This document shows, one piece after another, positions 1 through 12,666 of a stretch of DNA of 64,000 nt; position 1 is the first letter of the stretch, and each line of letters begins with the position of its first letter. The position numbers and the translations under genes are program-made. This DNA is from Uloborus plumipes. Lineage: Eukaryota; Arthropoda; Arachnida; Araneae; Uloboridae. A model generated the notes under the pieces. It was not told the DNA's origin. It made no database searches and was given only the letters and a program-made list of their open reading frames with translations. The stretch is taken from NCBI GenBank assembly GCA_038373865.1, contig JAXGGA010002832.1:1-64000 (forward strand), read 5' to 3'.

Positions 1-2150
1 TGATAGAGGTAATTATTAAAATTTAACAGATTTCCTCCACGTTGAGATTTTAACATCGTAAATTGCGAACTATACTTGGAGTCGCCATTTTGGAAAACGT
101 GTTAAACGATCACAAAAAACACATTTGTCATTTTTACTTAGTTAGGAAAGCAACCCTGTATTATTTACAGGGGTTCGAGTTTTAAGTCGCCAGATCTCGC
201 CAATTTTACTTTTTTCACTATCTTCTTTTGGCACAAAGAAAGATAAGGCTCAGTATTCCAAGTCTCCATCCACCCCAACCCATTGCCCCCTACAGGCAGG
301 TGAACAATAGTGGCAGCTTCTAATCCCCTATTATCCCCTGGGGGCGATGGCAGTGTGGATATCACCAAAATTTCAAGGCTCCACTTCATCCGATGAAAAT
401 TTGAAATCAATTACCAGATTCCTCCCGAACTGACGTATGTTTCAAAACAATTGCTAAAAATCTGACGAATAATGATTTTCATTCATTCATTAATTACTCA
501 GGCCTACGATGAATCCGGGGATAAATTTTGGTATCCTCAACGGCTCCCCGAGAATATTTATACGAAAAATCAGCATCACAGACCCCCGAGAGGTTAAGAT
601 ACGGTTCATAAATACGAGGGGGGATGAGCGGGGGTCCAATGGGACCTTATACCCACCCTTGCTGCAAAAGGAGTGGGTATGCAAGCAAAATATGAGCTCA
701 ATCTGAGTTTCCGTCTGGCCTGTATAGCTTCGTCAAAGGAGAACACGTTGAATGGGGGAAAATAGCGACTTTATAACTTGTATTGCCCCTCCCCTGATGG
801 TTAGAGAATTTTGCTTTAGTGCAATTCGTCAGGGGTCACTGGAGATTGAGTATGCCAAAAATAAACCCCGGGGATCTTCATGGGCGAAGATACAGAGGGG
901 TGAAAACCTCGACTTTGTCAAGTCCTTAGTTAGTAGCGAATTCAACATTTTTCTTGATCACGGACACAAAAGCTTTCTTGGTGGACGGAGATTTTGAAAT
1001 TGTGGGGTCAGGATATATTTCACGATTATTTTTGGCGCCATCTGTGAGAATGGAAGTTGATAAAAGCTAAATTGATTTCTGAAGAGGAACGTGGCTTAAT
1101 TTGTAGTGCATTTGTCGTTTTCGGATTTTAAACGAAAATGAGTCCAGAACCGATTTTCTGCTAGATTAGGCAGAGTAGACTCAAGATGGTGTATTTACTG
1201 TCCTTTAAAATAAAATATCAGTATTTTTTATTTCCTATAACAAAGTTTTTTTTTTTTTCTAAATTTAAAAAATGTTTTATCCGTTTCATTTAAATGAGAT
1301 GGGTTAAAAGATCCAAGCAGGTCAGTCACTTAAGGGGATTAAGGGGGAGGGGGGTCAGTTGCCCTGATTTAGAAAAATGAGTGTTTTTACGCATAAAAGC
1401 TCACGGTTTTTGTTTTCGGAGGAAATTTGCATTGACTGTATACCTTCTTTGATCCCCTCCTCTAGAAAAAAAAAATCAAAATATTGACCAAGATCCAAAG
1501 TCAATTACTGAGCTCCGTTCAATTATTTTATTCGTCATCTCATGAAATAAACTGAAAAACATAAAACAATATAAAAAGCAGAGGATGGGGTGACCATCGT
1601 CCCCAAACGCCAGCCCTTTCCTTCCCATAGAGAAATATGTATCCCTAATCTCCCACCTCCCCCAAAATTTCAATAGCACTACATTAGTTGGGCACCCTTG
1701 TAAAAATGAGCATTTCTACATGAACTTCATTTTATCGTTTTTGAAAGGCTCTTTTTAGAGGTTTTAGTTAAGTTCTCATGGTTAAGGAGAGTTAGAGTGC
1801 TTTTTTTGACAGGGACGCTAAATGAATTTTCAGCGGGTGGAAAATCTCAATTTGGCGAAAAGAACTCTCAAGTTTTGCCAATTGATAACGACAGGTATGC
1901 TTAAGTATGAGTACATCTAAGGAAAGGGGATGTTCAGGCATTTAAAAATTGTGATATTGTGGTGCATATTTCCAAATTTGCCGAATCGGGAACTTTTTCG
2001 GGAGCTAACAGTGATCTCTAATTGCTCGTGCTTTAAAAATTTCAATTATTTTAACGTTTGCAAGGTGTATAATTAAAGTAAAAGTTCCATTTTTAAAGAT
2101 TATTTCTCTTCTTACTTCCTCTGTCATCAATTTTAGACTTTGCTTCCGAT
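1..2150. other. No recognisable feature, AT-rich DNA
   Basis: I see no conserved protein, no terminal inverted repeat and no RNA gene here. Short open frames are unrelated to any family I know, and several overlap on opposite strands, as expected by chance. There are homopolymer T runs near 1245-1260 and small G-rich stretches near 1335-1355. Decayed repeats may be present but cannot be defined from one copy. Confidence 0.5.
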
Positions 2151-2154
2151 TGCC

Positions 2155-2384
2155 GGGTTAAATTCAGCCCGGCGAAATGTACGACACTTCCGCTTTCATC
2201 GGCGCAGAGCTCTTGAAGTCTTATGAACATAACGAAGATGTGTCTTCACTGGTCTTGTGGTCAAAGCGCTTGCATTGCTCTGTACCCGGCTCGGGTTCGA
2301 TACTATCGCGTGTGATTAAAATAACTTTAGAATTTGTGCAAAATTGATTTGTAGTGAGAAAGGATAAACACGACAAAAACCGAA
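2155..2384 (+). repeat. tRNA-derived SINE-like repeat, copy 1
   Basis: The segment holds a B-box-like GGTTCGATACT at about 2294-2304, preceded at 2250-2268 by an A-box-like TGGTCTTGTGGTCAAAGC, at spacing compatible with a Pol III internal promoter. No acceptor or anticodon stem folds properly, so it is not a functional tRNA gene. The whole segment is homologous, in inverted orientation, to 50610-50845. In both places it abuts the same pogo/Tigger-like end, so the two modules spread or were duplicated together. Confidence 0.6.
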
Positions 2385-3030
2385 TACAATCGTCGCTCGA
2401 TATAACGACCTCCTCCGTCCCACAGAAAAAGGTCTTAAAACGAGTAGTCGCTATAAGATGTAGATTTTTTTTTTTTTTTTAATACAGATGCATCATGCAT
2501 GTTAATAACTTTTATTAAAACTGCCGGTTTTTAAAGATTTTAACTAAGTACTCGTTTTATTTTAGTGGAAAAAATTATATTAGTGCAAAATACTATGGCA
2601 AAATATTAAACAGAGTTTAAACTAGAAAATATAGGGAAGAATTATTGTTTTCTTACAATTTTTTTATTTCATGAACAAAAAATGAATTTTCGCTTTTTGG
2701 GAAACAATTTTCCATTTCATTAGTGTCCTTTTTTTTTTTTTTTTTTTTGGCCTTGCGAAAAAAAAATTTAAATTCCTTCTACAATTAGAAACAATTTTTA
2801 CACTAGCAGCTATCGTTACGGCCTTCATCTAAACATGATACATTAAGTTCTTCCCTCTCTTATTTAAAGTTATACTGAATACTAAAGACTCCATGAACTT
2901 TGTAAGTAAACAATAATCAAAGTTGTTTCTGTTTGGAAAAAAGGCAGAAATATTGTCCACTGAATTTGGTTGCGAAATTGGTCTGAATGATACAGAAAGG
3001 TCGTCATGACGAAAGCAAGTTAACAAAGTA

Positions 3031-4549
3031 GGGGAATGTGGGGCAAAGTGAAATGGCAAAATATTTTCCCAGCTTGCAGCGCTAACTATCTAGCAATATT
3101 TTAACAAAATCCCTAGACACAGTTAATTCCTGTCAACAAATAGATCGATCTAAAGATCAACGAAAAAAGTGTACAAGTCCTTTTCAAAATTTGATACACT
3201 TATTGTAATATTCGTGGTTTTTCAAAAATATTTTTTGTTATGATACAATTATAATTTTTTTGTAATTATCATTTTAAGTATTAATTGAGCTCTACTGGTG
3301 TCCAGTGCAATACTTATTTAGTTTATATTAAGCAAATTTTGATTGTAAATGTGCAATGTAATTTGTCAAGTGCACGAGAGGCAAAGTGGATGGAGCAAAG
3401 TGAAATAGTTAATTTCGTTTACTTATGCATTAATTTTTTAATCACCCTTACGTATTTCTTTATTTATTAATTAATTTACATTCGTTTGGCTATTAATTCA
3501 CTCATTTATTCATTCGTTCACTGATTTTCTTATTCGCTCTCTATTTTATTCAATCATTTGTTTTTCTCGTATATTAATGAGCTCATTTATTGTTTATTTA
3601 TTTATTTGTTTATTTTTCATTAGGGTCATTCCATGAAAATGTCAACCTCAGCCGAAGAAAAAAAAATACCGAAGTAAAAAAGTATCAAAAAATAAATGAA
3701 TAAATACATAAAAAAAATGATATAACATAAGAAGTTTAAAAAATTGAAAAAGTATTGTAATTATCACTGAGATTAGCCGTAATAAATAGTTTGTAGTGTG
3801 TCTATACTGCTTATTATTCGATGGTTACTTTAGTCACGTTACGTTAGTCACACTCCATCTTGAGTAAAAGTGACACTGAAGACTAGAAAAAATTCAGATT
3901 TGATAAATGTGTTATGTTTTTAAAAGCCAATTTTACACATTTTTTAAATATATCATTCAATTTTTAACACTTGTTTAACTTTGAGAAATTTTTGCCTCAC
4001 AACATGAGCATTAATTTTCAGGGTTGCAAAAATGTTACGTTAGTCACTGCTATTTTGGTTGAAAAAATATCTACTGCCAGTAATTTTGTTTTAAATTCTT
4101 AGCAGAAATGATACATAGATACCAAGTACATTGTAAATCCACCAGCATAACTAAAAAATATTTTTAATCCTTTAAGTTACAAGTAAACACAGTTACAAAA
4201 TCAGCTCTGAATGTTACGTTAGTCACTATGGAATGACCCATTAATAAGTCATTTATTCGTTTATTTACACATCCATTTGATGAAAATCACTGTTAACCAT
4301 AAAATGGAAAAATTTTCACGGTAAAAATATTGCATTTTTCACTTTGTCCCATGGTTTTAAGGTGGAAAATTTCTACCTTTTTTGAAGGTGAAAAATAACT
4401 GCCAAAAATTAAAAATATTTCAACGCAAGTTGTCATGCAAAATACATTATTCAATCTTTATATACAGTAATTTTCAGAACAAAGTTTCAATGCATTCATT
4501 TTGAAATAGGTCAGTTATTTTAACTATTTCACTTTGCTCCACATTCCCC
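3031..4549. mobile_element. TA-flanked TIR element (GGGGAATGTGG family), copy A, containing an insertion
   Basis: The terminal repeats are GGGGAATGTGGGGCAAAGTG at the left and CACTTTGCTCCACATTCCCC at the right, with TA at 3029-3030 and 4550-4551. A second copy of the family lies at 56225-57151. Comparing the two shows that copy A carries one extra block, 3623-4239. No transposase is visible, so it is a non-autonomous element of unknown superfamily; the TA target suggests Tc1/mariner or pogo. Confidence 0.75.
3623..4239. mobile_element. 617-bp element with ATTA target duplication, innermost of a three-level nest
   Basis: The ends are GGGTCATTCCATG and CACTATGGAATGACCC. ATTA occurs directly on both sides (3619-3622 and 4240-4243). 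The paralogous locus at about 56.8 kb lacks the block and so serves as an empty site. Internally the motif GTTACGTTAGTCAC recurs at about 3836, 4032 and 4212, the last running into the right terminus. No coding capacity seen; class unknown. Confidence 0.75.
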
Positions 4550-4890
4550 TAAATAAGGATACAGTTATAGCCTGTTTCACTGGTCGTTATAATGGGATGG
4601 TCTCTATTATGTGTGGTCGCTATAACAAGCGTCGACTGTAATTGAAAGTAATCTTTAAATACTTATAAGGCGTAAGAGTTGCTCAAAAGCTCAAGCAGAG
4701 TTACAGAAGTTGGTGGTAAAGTAAGCCATTCTCCTTTTGTGTGTAATTCATTTATATCAAAACGGTATTGAATGCCTATTTCTTTTACAACAAGAAAGGT
4801 ATAACAGTTAAATATAGCACAAACATTTCAAAAGTTCACCTCAATTAAATTTTAAAACGAAAAAACTTTGAAATAAAATGTAAAAAAGGT

Positions 4891-5848
4891 TTTAAATTTA
4901 AAAAATATTTCTATCAGCTTGATTCACACCAGAAAGTATAAAATAAAATATAAAAATAATTTCCTGATGACAACTGTCAAAAATGTCAGTTGATCTAATT
5001 ATATCTTTATATGATGATTAATTCTAAATCAGCAAATAAAATTTAAATTAAAAATTTGAGGGACGTAATGGGCGGTATACAATTTACTGTGAATAGCTTT
5101 AAATGTACCGCCTATCTCGTCTCTAAAATTTAATTAAATTTTATTGGCTGCTTTAGAATTAATCAACATATAAAGATATTAGATCAACTGAAACAGTTGA
5201 CAGATGTTATCAGGGCCCGATTAACCAGTGAAGTTAGAGGAAGCTCCGTCTCATTTTGAGATCCCCTGCTTTTTGAGGCAGAGGCGGGGGGAGGGGGGGG
5301 ATTTCTATTCTCACGAGACATTCAAAAACGAATCTCGCTAAGGGTACATATCATTTCTAAGAGCTGCCCAAGCAGAATTCAGATTAAGGTATGTCCCCTT
5401 CCTTTACTAATATGTAAAAGTTACATTTACACATGCATACATAATACACATTGCCATTCTATGATTTGATGTTAAATTAGATTTATTATTTCACAGAATT
5501 AATAAAACATAATACAAGTACGTTGTAAACAAGTTGGGTCAAATCCCACATTTAAAAATAGCTTGTGGTGGAATCAATGATTTATGAAATGTGTCTTCAC
5601 TTTCCAGAAAATTTTTATTGAAACAGTTCTAATGTTTAAAATTACCTTTAGATTTGCATTTAAAAGCAGAAACTAGAATTTAAATCACATTCAGTCATTT
5701 TTGGGGCCCCTGGAAATTTTAGGGTAAGCTCAAGCTTCCAGTGCCTTTTGGGTAATCAGGCCCTGGATGTTATCAAGAAATCATATATTTATTTTATTTC
5801 ATACTTTTTAGTGCGAATCAAGTTAATAGAAAGTCTTTAAATTTAAAA
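4891..5848. mobile_element. Foldback (long inverted repeat) element, copy A
   Basis: The left arm (TTTCTATCAGCTTGATTC onward) is the reverse complement of the right arm ending near 5848. Further matched blocks lie inside, including a pair around 5040-5160 reading AAATTTAAATTAAAAATTTGAGG and its inverse, each written here only in part. The same family is the outer host at 45978-50311. The right arm is split by the hAT-type insertion at 5211-5765. No coding sequence found. Confidence 0.65.
5211..5765. mobile_element. hAT-type non-autonomous element with 8-bp target duplication
   Basis: The ends are CAGGGCCCGATTAACC and GGTAATCAGGCCCTG. The flanks GATGTTAT at 5203-5210 and 5766-5773 are identical, an exact 8-bp duplication as expected of hAT transposition. 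The paralogous foldback element near 47050 lacks the insertion. The interior is anonymous and has a G run near 5287-5300. Confidence 0.8.
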
Positions 5849-7422
5849 GCAGTTTTTATATTTTTTTACTGTATTATTGTATTAGCTTCAGCCTGTTGAG
5901 CCGCTTGGGGGAGTTCTCTGACCTCATACCCAAAATTTTCTGTAAACTTTGTCTGATAATTCAGAAAATTCAGAGACAGTATTGCATTAGAGTTATTTTT
6001 TGTGTCTAATGTCCCTTCTCCTAAGATGTGTATGAATGTGTACTATTTTCAGGTCTGTCATTTCGACCTGTTTCAAGGGGACGTACGAAAGGTGAATACC
6101 CCCTGAAAAAAAGAAAAAAAAAGTGAAAACTATGCCCACTTACATGCAAATACATTCGTTCACTAAAGCCGGGGGGGGGGGTTGACCCCTGACCCCCTCT
6201 AAATGACGGGTCTGCCCCCATTTAAAAATTTAAATTTGGAGTGCCAACACGCACATCAAAAAATTTGAGTGAATCTTGTACATTCGCGAACAAAAGCAAT
6301 CTTTTAACCCCTTAAGAAATTTATAATAAGAGAAACTTTAAAAAGAGAAAATTTTAATGAAAGTTCACTCTTAATGACTTTCTTCTGCAACACTAATCAA
6401 CTCATAAAAAGAAACAATCGTATAACCAAGAAAAGTTTCCACAGTCCCGTTTCATCAACTAAATAATTGCGATAGTAATGAGCATTTTATTCGTGAATTT
6501 CAACTTAAAAAGGGCTTTCTGAGTAAAGTTTCATGTCATAAATCTACTTATATAAAAAAAACGAGTATGTTTCTATGTCCTGCTTCTTTCTCCTGAACAC
6601 CATTGAACTAAAAGTCGAACCATCAGGTATCGATAGATTCGTAATTTTTCAGGCTTTATTAGTTATTATTTACATAAGGTTTGTTAAATGGTTTCTGAAG
6701 AAATGAGAAAAATCTTCAAATTTTTGCTCAAATTTAAAGTGATTAGTCCTAAATAATTAAATATGAAACCCATTGTCATAAAACATGGTTGATATGAAAC
6801 AGTAATAATAACGATAATGAGAATTGAAGGCCTTGGAGGATGAAGGGGCTATGTTACATTAAAAAAAAAATGAACACTCTGGGCAATGGTAGGCAATGGA
6901 TACATGTAAGCATATAAAACTTGGTACATCGAAAAGTAGATGTCATTAGACCAATTTCATTCGCACGCTAACTACAAAGAAACAGGTCTTTGCCTATCAA
7001 ATTAAATTTTCAAACAGGTTTCCTCAAAACATATCTGTAAATCAGTTGCGGCTTAAAAAAAAAAGCTTTCCTCTGAGAGAAAAAAACAACTTAACTTCTG
7101 TATTCGAACTATTCATGAAAAGTACTGATCAAAAGATGGCAGCACGAACTTATTATCGGGTCTTCTTTGGGGAGCCGCGCAAAAGACGAAGTGTTGGGAC
7201 ATCGATGGTTGGGACTTGCAAACTAGTTTTTTTTTTTTCAATAAAATCTAAACCATTAGTCCTAAAATCCTGGTTATTGTCTCTATTACTAGGGGATTTT
7301 ATTCTCTTTAAGTCTAACTACATTCAAAATTTTAAAAGAAATGATTGAGCATTTTTCAGAATTTTTCAACTCAACCTGCAGCGTACATCCTCAAAATTGA
7401 AAGGAAAAAATAAATCATTAAA
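5849..7422. other. No recognisable gene; decayed repeats
   Basis: AT-rich DNA with a poly-G run at about 6171-6181 and weakly repetitive text around 6040-6230 resembling the edge of an unidentified transposon. No conserved protein domain in any frame. Confidence 0.4.
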
Positions 7423-7578
7423 ATGCAAATTGTATAAGTTATTTTAAAAAATTTGTAGAAATTTAGTTAACTTAATGCAAATTGTATAAGTTATTTTAAA
7501 AAAATTGTTGAAATTTAGTTAACTTAATGCAAATTGTATAAGTTATTTTTAAAAATTTGTTGAAATTTAGTTAATTTT
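7423..7578. repeat. 52-bp tandem repeat, three copies
   Basis: The block starting ATGCAAATTGTATAAGTTAT recurs at 7423, 7475 and 7527, a constant 52-bp period with only a few differences. It is AT-rich, with no stable frame and no flanking inverted repeats that I could see. Confidence 0.9.
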
Positions 7579-7879
7579 TCAAAGCAAAAATAGTAACAAA
7601 ATCAGAAATATATAATATCTTCTTTGGGTGGGCAAAAATATCATTAAGCCACTCCACAACACTTTGTAATTATAGTATTCGTCATGGAGTATTCGTAGTT
7701 GTTTGCTTTATAAATCTTCAAGCAACTAGTTTGGGACACAACCCTTGAGGACTTAAGGGAGAATGGTTCTACCTTCGGTTTCCAGCGTAGCAACAACCAT
7801 GAATTTGAGACAGAGATACAATTTTTAATAGCCACATGTCACATCAAATCAGTTTCCAAGTTAACTTCTTATCTTACTT

Positions 7880-8548
7880 TCTATCTTTATATAAATAAAG
7901 ATGACGGTGTTCGTTTGTTTGTTTGTACGTTTGTAACTGCTGGCCAGAAGCCCCCACAGCACCCACAGACCTGAAACCCAAAAATTCGAACGTATCCCCG
8001 TGTGATGCACCTCGAAAGCCAAATTCTAAATTTCGAATTAGTTATTTTTAAATTAATTAATTAGTCTCATTGTTGGTGTATCCGCCATAATTGAGGGGGG
8101 AAAACCTTCCCCCACCCCAAAACATTATATATTGATGGAAAGGTTTTTTTTTTTTCTGAAATAGAAAAGTTTTAGCACGTTTCTGTCCGTTAATTAGAAC
8201 GGGAGATATTAATTAATCAAATTTAGTCAAATTTCAAGGCCTAACTCTGTACGCAAAACTGAAACACTAGAGCCATTTTCCAGATCAGCTGCTCTTTTGT
8301 CCCTGAAGTTACTTTGCGGTTTAAATTTGCGTATAGATTTAGGCCTTGAAAATTTATTGAATTTGAATAATTAATATATCCTGTTTCTTTCTTAACTTTC
8401 TGTCTTTTTGATTTATTTGGCGAATTGATTTAAACTTTAACATGACTTTAAGTGGAGTTTAAAAGATGGAGCGCATTTGAACTAAAGGATATAATAATTT
8501 TAGTTCAGAGGGGTCGGAGGGAATTTAAATTTATTCAGTTGAATTCCT
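7880..8548 (+). mobile_element. Helitron-like element, 3'-truncated copy
   Basis: This copy is collinear with the complete Helitron at 21288-21963: both begin TC..., then a GTTTGTTTGT tract, then the shared block GGCCAGAAGCCC. Here the homology stops at about 8548, before the terminal hairpin and CTAG, where a different repeat starts. It is therefore broken at its 3' end. No Rep/helicase coding sequence. Confidence 0.7.
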
Positions 8549-8793
8549 CAAAATTTGGTGTTACCAAAAATGTCAGAATGGAACTATTATTGTTAAAAAA
8601 TTAGTGATGGCTATTCAGTTACTCTTCGTATTTGGCGTCGTAAAGTTTGGCAATAGTCGGGAAATTTACTAAACCTCCCAGCCAGTGAAACACTACTTTC
8701 TCCAAATCAAAGAAAAAGAAAACGCTCTGGTAAGGAACAGCAGTTGTTCGCAGTCTAAAGAGTATTTTATTGCATAGTTAAAACGCCGCCATC
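8549..8793. repeat. Left part of a repeat split by the 11.9-kb hAT element
   Basis: Positions 8555-8611 (GTGTTACCAAAAATGTCAGA onward) are the inverse of 20724-20773 on the far side of the hAT insertion, so the two formed one small inverted-repeat unit before insertion. In addition 8612-8690 (TATTCAGTTACTCTTCGTAT onward) recurs in direct orientation at 20773-20860. Positions 8786-8793 are the CCGCCATC target duplication. Confidence 0.65.
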
Positions 8794-8865
8794 CAGTAGC
8801 GGATCACCCAATAGGCGCATGAGGCGCGAGCCTGGGGCCTCAGAAAGACAGGGGGCCTCGAAAAA

Positions 8866-9976
8866 ATGGAATGTCACATTCTTAAAACTAAAAATTATCA
8901 ATTTGAGGAATTGCTAATAACGAAAGTCACGAACTTGATTGGAAAATTATCAAAACCCACGGAAATTGACAGTTAGCCAAAGCCAATAGGATTGATTGGT
9001 GATTTCTCCCAATAAGGCCCTGCATTTAAGCTGAGCCCAACTAATTAATAATGAGGCCCAAAGCCCACAATAATTTGAAGCCCGTCTGAAAATTCAGTGG
9101 CAGAATGCAGCGTGACTAGGGGCCCCGTTAAATACATTTTTAAGGGCCCCCTTTGTCCATCTCAGCACTATGTAAATCATTTATCATGCACATCTTTGAA
9201 CCCTCTTAGGGGCCTCTATGGTCATGGAGGCTCTCACAGTTGCAATATGGTAAATCCGTTACCGGTAGAATGAATAAAGATTCTCGTTCAAGGAAGTTTT
9301 TATTTTTCCAATTAATAAATAGTTCATTTTTTATTTTTCTTAAAAATACTCATATTGTTTGCATAACTTTAATGCTGTGCATAATCCTTTAAAATTTGAG
9401 ACCTCTTAGAAAGATAGCACCCAAGCCCAAGCCTAGTTGGCAGCGTCACATATTCAAAACCAACAATTTTTGGATTTGAGGAGTTGCCATGGAAAGTCAT
9501 GAGTTTTATGCTCAAAATTCATGGAAAGTGACAGTTAGATGAGGATTATAGGCTCGGGCTGAAGCCAATAGGACGACTGCTCAAGATAGTGCCCTGCATC
9601 CAAGCAGGGCTTGAATTACTGATACTAGGGACCACCGTAATTTGGAGACCCCTAAAGATTCAATGGCAGAATGCGGTGATTGATTTACAGGTTTGGGGGT
9701 CTGTCAAAATACATTTTTGAAGGCCCCTTTGTACATCTCAGCAATATGTAAATCATTTATTATGTACATTTCTGAATCCCCTTCGGGGCTTCTATGGTCA
9801 TGGAGCCCCTACGGTTGCAAGAATCAATAAAAATTCTCGTTTAAGGAAATTTTTTTTCCAATTAATATATCGTTATTTTTTTTAATTATTTTACCTTAAA
9901 ATATACACGTACTGTTCCCATAGCTTTTATGATGTGCTATGCCTTTAAAAAAATTAAGGCCCCTTAGAAAGATGGG
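8866..9976. repeat. Two tandem copies of a ~558-bp unit inside the hAT left end
   Basis: Matching blocks recur at a constant offset: AATCATTTATCATGCACAT near 9175 against AATCATTTATTATGTACAT near 9750, and ACCTCTTAGAAAGATAG near 9402 against CCCCTTAGAAAGATGG near 9963. Divergence is substantial, so the duplication is old. Copies start near 8866 and 9420. Non-coding. Confidence 0.7.
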
Positions 9977-10349
9977 GCCCCAGGAATAGGTCTAGGGCCC
10001 AACTTTCTAAGGGAGAGGAATTTTTCTTTGGGTGGTTCCATCTTTAGTTCTTTTAAAGGAAAGATAATTACGGGAATAAAAATACATATTCAGTATATTT
10101 TAAATTAACATACATGCGATTAATAGTTTGTGCAAAAAAATACAATTTTCAACAAAAGTTTTTAATATAATCCAATTGCATGGAATTTTGCTTAAAAGTT
10201 GTTGCGTTGTGAATGAGTGCCTTCAAGAGATTATTCGGGCCCAGCCGGAGTCCTGTAACTTCAAACAGCTTTCGCTCTCGGGCTTATAGTAAGATATTCG
10301 TTCTTCAATCTTATACAAATAAAACGTTAACAAACAAAAGTATTAGGGA

Positions 10350-12658
10350 TAGAGATGAAAATGGTCGGAAAAAAACCGGAAATTTTCGGAAAAAAACCGG
10401 TTTTTTTCCGTTTTTTTCCGAGGAGGTTTATTTCCATTCCGGAAAAATTGAAATTTTCCATTTAATTTTTAAGAAAGAAATGACTAGAAAATCTTTTGTT
10501 TGTAAAATTGTTAGAAGCGTTAATTTATTGAATCCTGCATTTTTGTTTTTCATTTAAATCCCCTCAACATCTTGATGCAAAAGCATATAGCCATTATTTT
10601 CTTTTTTTTCCCTTATTTAATTACATTGCAGGTATCAAAGAGCATTTTTTTAATCGTGTACAAAATACTAGTTTTTTTGGATAATTATGAAATTTAGATA
10701 CTGAAATTGTGCTAAAATGTTCAATTTCTGGTCATACTCCCCGATAATTTTCAGCTTGGAAAGCAGAACGAAAGATGAATAAAATTAATCCAGTTTTTAA
10801 GGAAATACTTGAATATTGGCCATTTTATAAACATTACGTTCTCAACTCTAGGACAGCACAATTTTTAATTGAAAATGTTAAAGCAATAGTAAATAAGTAC
10901 AGAAATTTATGTTAAAAACACATTTTAATATTTTGTAATAAGTGAACCACTGCTCAATTAGGTAAAAAAATAATTCTAATTAAATTCCAACTTTTGTAAA
11001 CACAACAGATTTTATAATTGGCCTACTATTAGTGTATTTTTGATATTAAAAGTAGATAAATTATTTCTTATGAAAAATTACATATCGCAACTGAAAGGTA
11101 AAATTATTTCATTATTGACAAGTGCTCATGCACAGAAATTTTCCTTTATTAATATGAATTCTTTCATACAAAATGCATTACCTCACTTTTTAACTGATTT
11201 TCTTTATGTACTCCCTCTACTTTGTGTATGTATAAAATAAACTGTCACATACATATTTAATTTTATATCATAGATTTATCAATTTTCTGTTTAAAATTGT
11301 TAATTTCCTTTTGGTATTTAGATATTTTCCAAAATTGTATATTAATATGCAATATTACTAACATTATGACAGCATATTTACAAAAAAATTAATAACTTAA
11401 TTTAAATAGCTTACATATCTTTCAAACATCTTTATATGTCTTACAATTCAGAGTTTAAATTATACTAAGATAATAATTATTAAAGTTCTGTGTATTAAAA
11501 GTAGCACAAAATATAAAATAAATAACTAAATAATAATAAAAAACTATATTAAAGTAAGTACACTTACCTTTATTGCAAATTCCAAGCAGAATTCAACGCT
11601 ATCAACTATTAAAACTCTCTCAACACAACAACTCTACACAGAAACTTCTTTAACAAAACCAACGTCCTTTTAGTGAAGAACTAATTTTACTCTTTCATGA
11701 AATGAATAATCATGACTTCAGCCACAAAACGAGGTATCCGCTGACTATGCGAACTAAATGTATATTGCCATGCTTGCTAAGCACATAGTAGAATCTACAA
11801 TTGAGCTCAAACTGAGATATAACATTTTAAAGAGCTGCGCCTCCATATATTTTGTTGTGATGACTTTTTATTCAGCAGATTAAAAAAAAAAAGTTTCCAA
11901 TCACAAATGACTACAAACTATTTTATTAATAACACATACGAAACAGAGAGCAACCTCTGGTTAATAACTCTGGTTTTGTTGAAAAGTTGGGATACGACTA
12001 TTGTGCTTAGCAAGGCAGTGCAGTAAGTTGAAACTCCAGTTTAAATTTTGTTCAGGTTTAGAAACCATTACACAGTTTATAGTTTTCTATTAGAAAGGTT
12101 AAAAAAAAAGTCATTTAATTTTTATTTGGATTTAGATTGGGTGGGGAAAAACCAGAACTCAATAGTTTTCATTTTTAGATAGTGAGATTATATTGCAAGG
12201 GAGAAAAATCATTCTGATTTTTCTTTCAAACACTATTATTGATGTTTGAAAGAATCTACTTATTATTTTAAGTTTTAAAGACAGTCTAAAATAGAAAATT
12301 TAATTGTAAGGGTTAGACACATTTTATCCAATATTAACAGTGAAATGACGATATGATTCATTTGTGGGGTTTGACCAAGAAAGCTTTGAATCATAAAACA
12401 GAAAGGCTATTTTTTTCCTTTTAAAACCTACCTAATTATGCGTATTTCTGCCATCAGGAAAAATAGTATGTGTTGATTGCATATATTTTTAATGATTAAC
12501 CTTTTAAATGGTCCCAGAAAAACAAAACTATTAAAAAACGCTCTTTTTAATTGTAAAAAAGTCAATTTTTCATTTTTTTCCAATTTTTCCGGAAAAAAAC
12601 AGGAAAAAAACCGGTTTTTTTCCATCACTTCAAAATTTCCGGAAATTTTACATCTCTA
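10350..12658. mobile_element. hAT-type element (2.3 kb) with perfect 8-bp duplication, nested
   Basis: The ends are TAGAGATGAAAATGG and the inverse of TAGAGATGTAAAATTTCC. Just inside both ends are palindromic CCGG/poly-A/poly-T blocks (10370-10420 and 12585-12625). ATTAGGGA occurs at 10342-10349 and again at 12659-12666, the 8-bp duplication expected of hAT. No transposase domain is recognisable in the AT-rich interior, so it is called non-autonomous. Confidence 0.85.
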
Positions 12659-12666
12659 ATTAGGGA

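Larger units (their letters stand above)
2387..4638. mobile_element. pogo/Tigger-like DNA element, host of two nested insertions
   Basis: The left end starts CAATCGTCGCTCG with TA at 2385-2386. The right end reads CGAGC/ATAAC-like sequence finishing CGTCGACTG, with TA at 4639-4640. Reverse-complementing the right end gives CAGTCGACGCTTGTTATAGC, which aligns with the left end (CAATCGTCGCTCGATATAAC). TA duplications and ends built on 'CAGTCGA...TATAACGACC' are typical of pogo/Tigger-type MITEs in animals; that class assignment is from family knowledge. No transposase was seen. The interior is mostly the 3031-4549 insertion. Confidence 0.65.
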
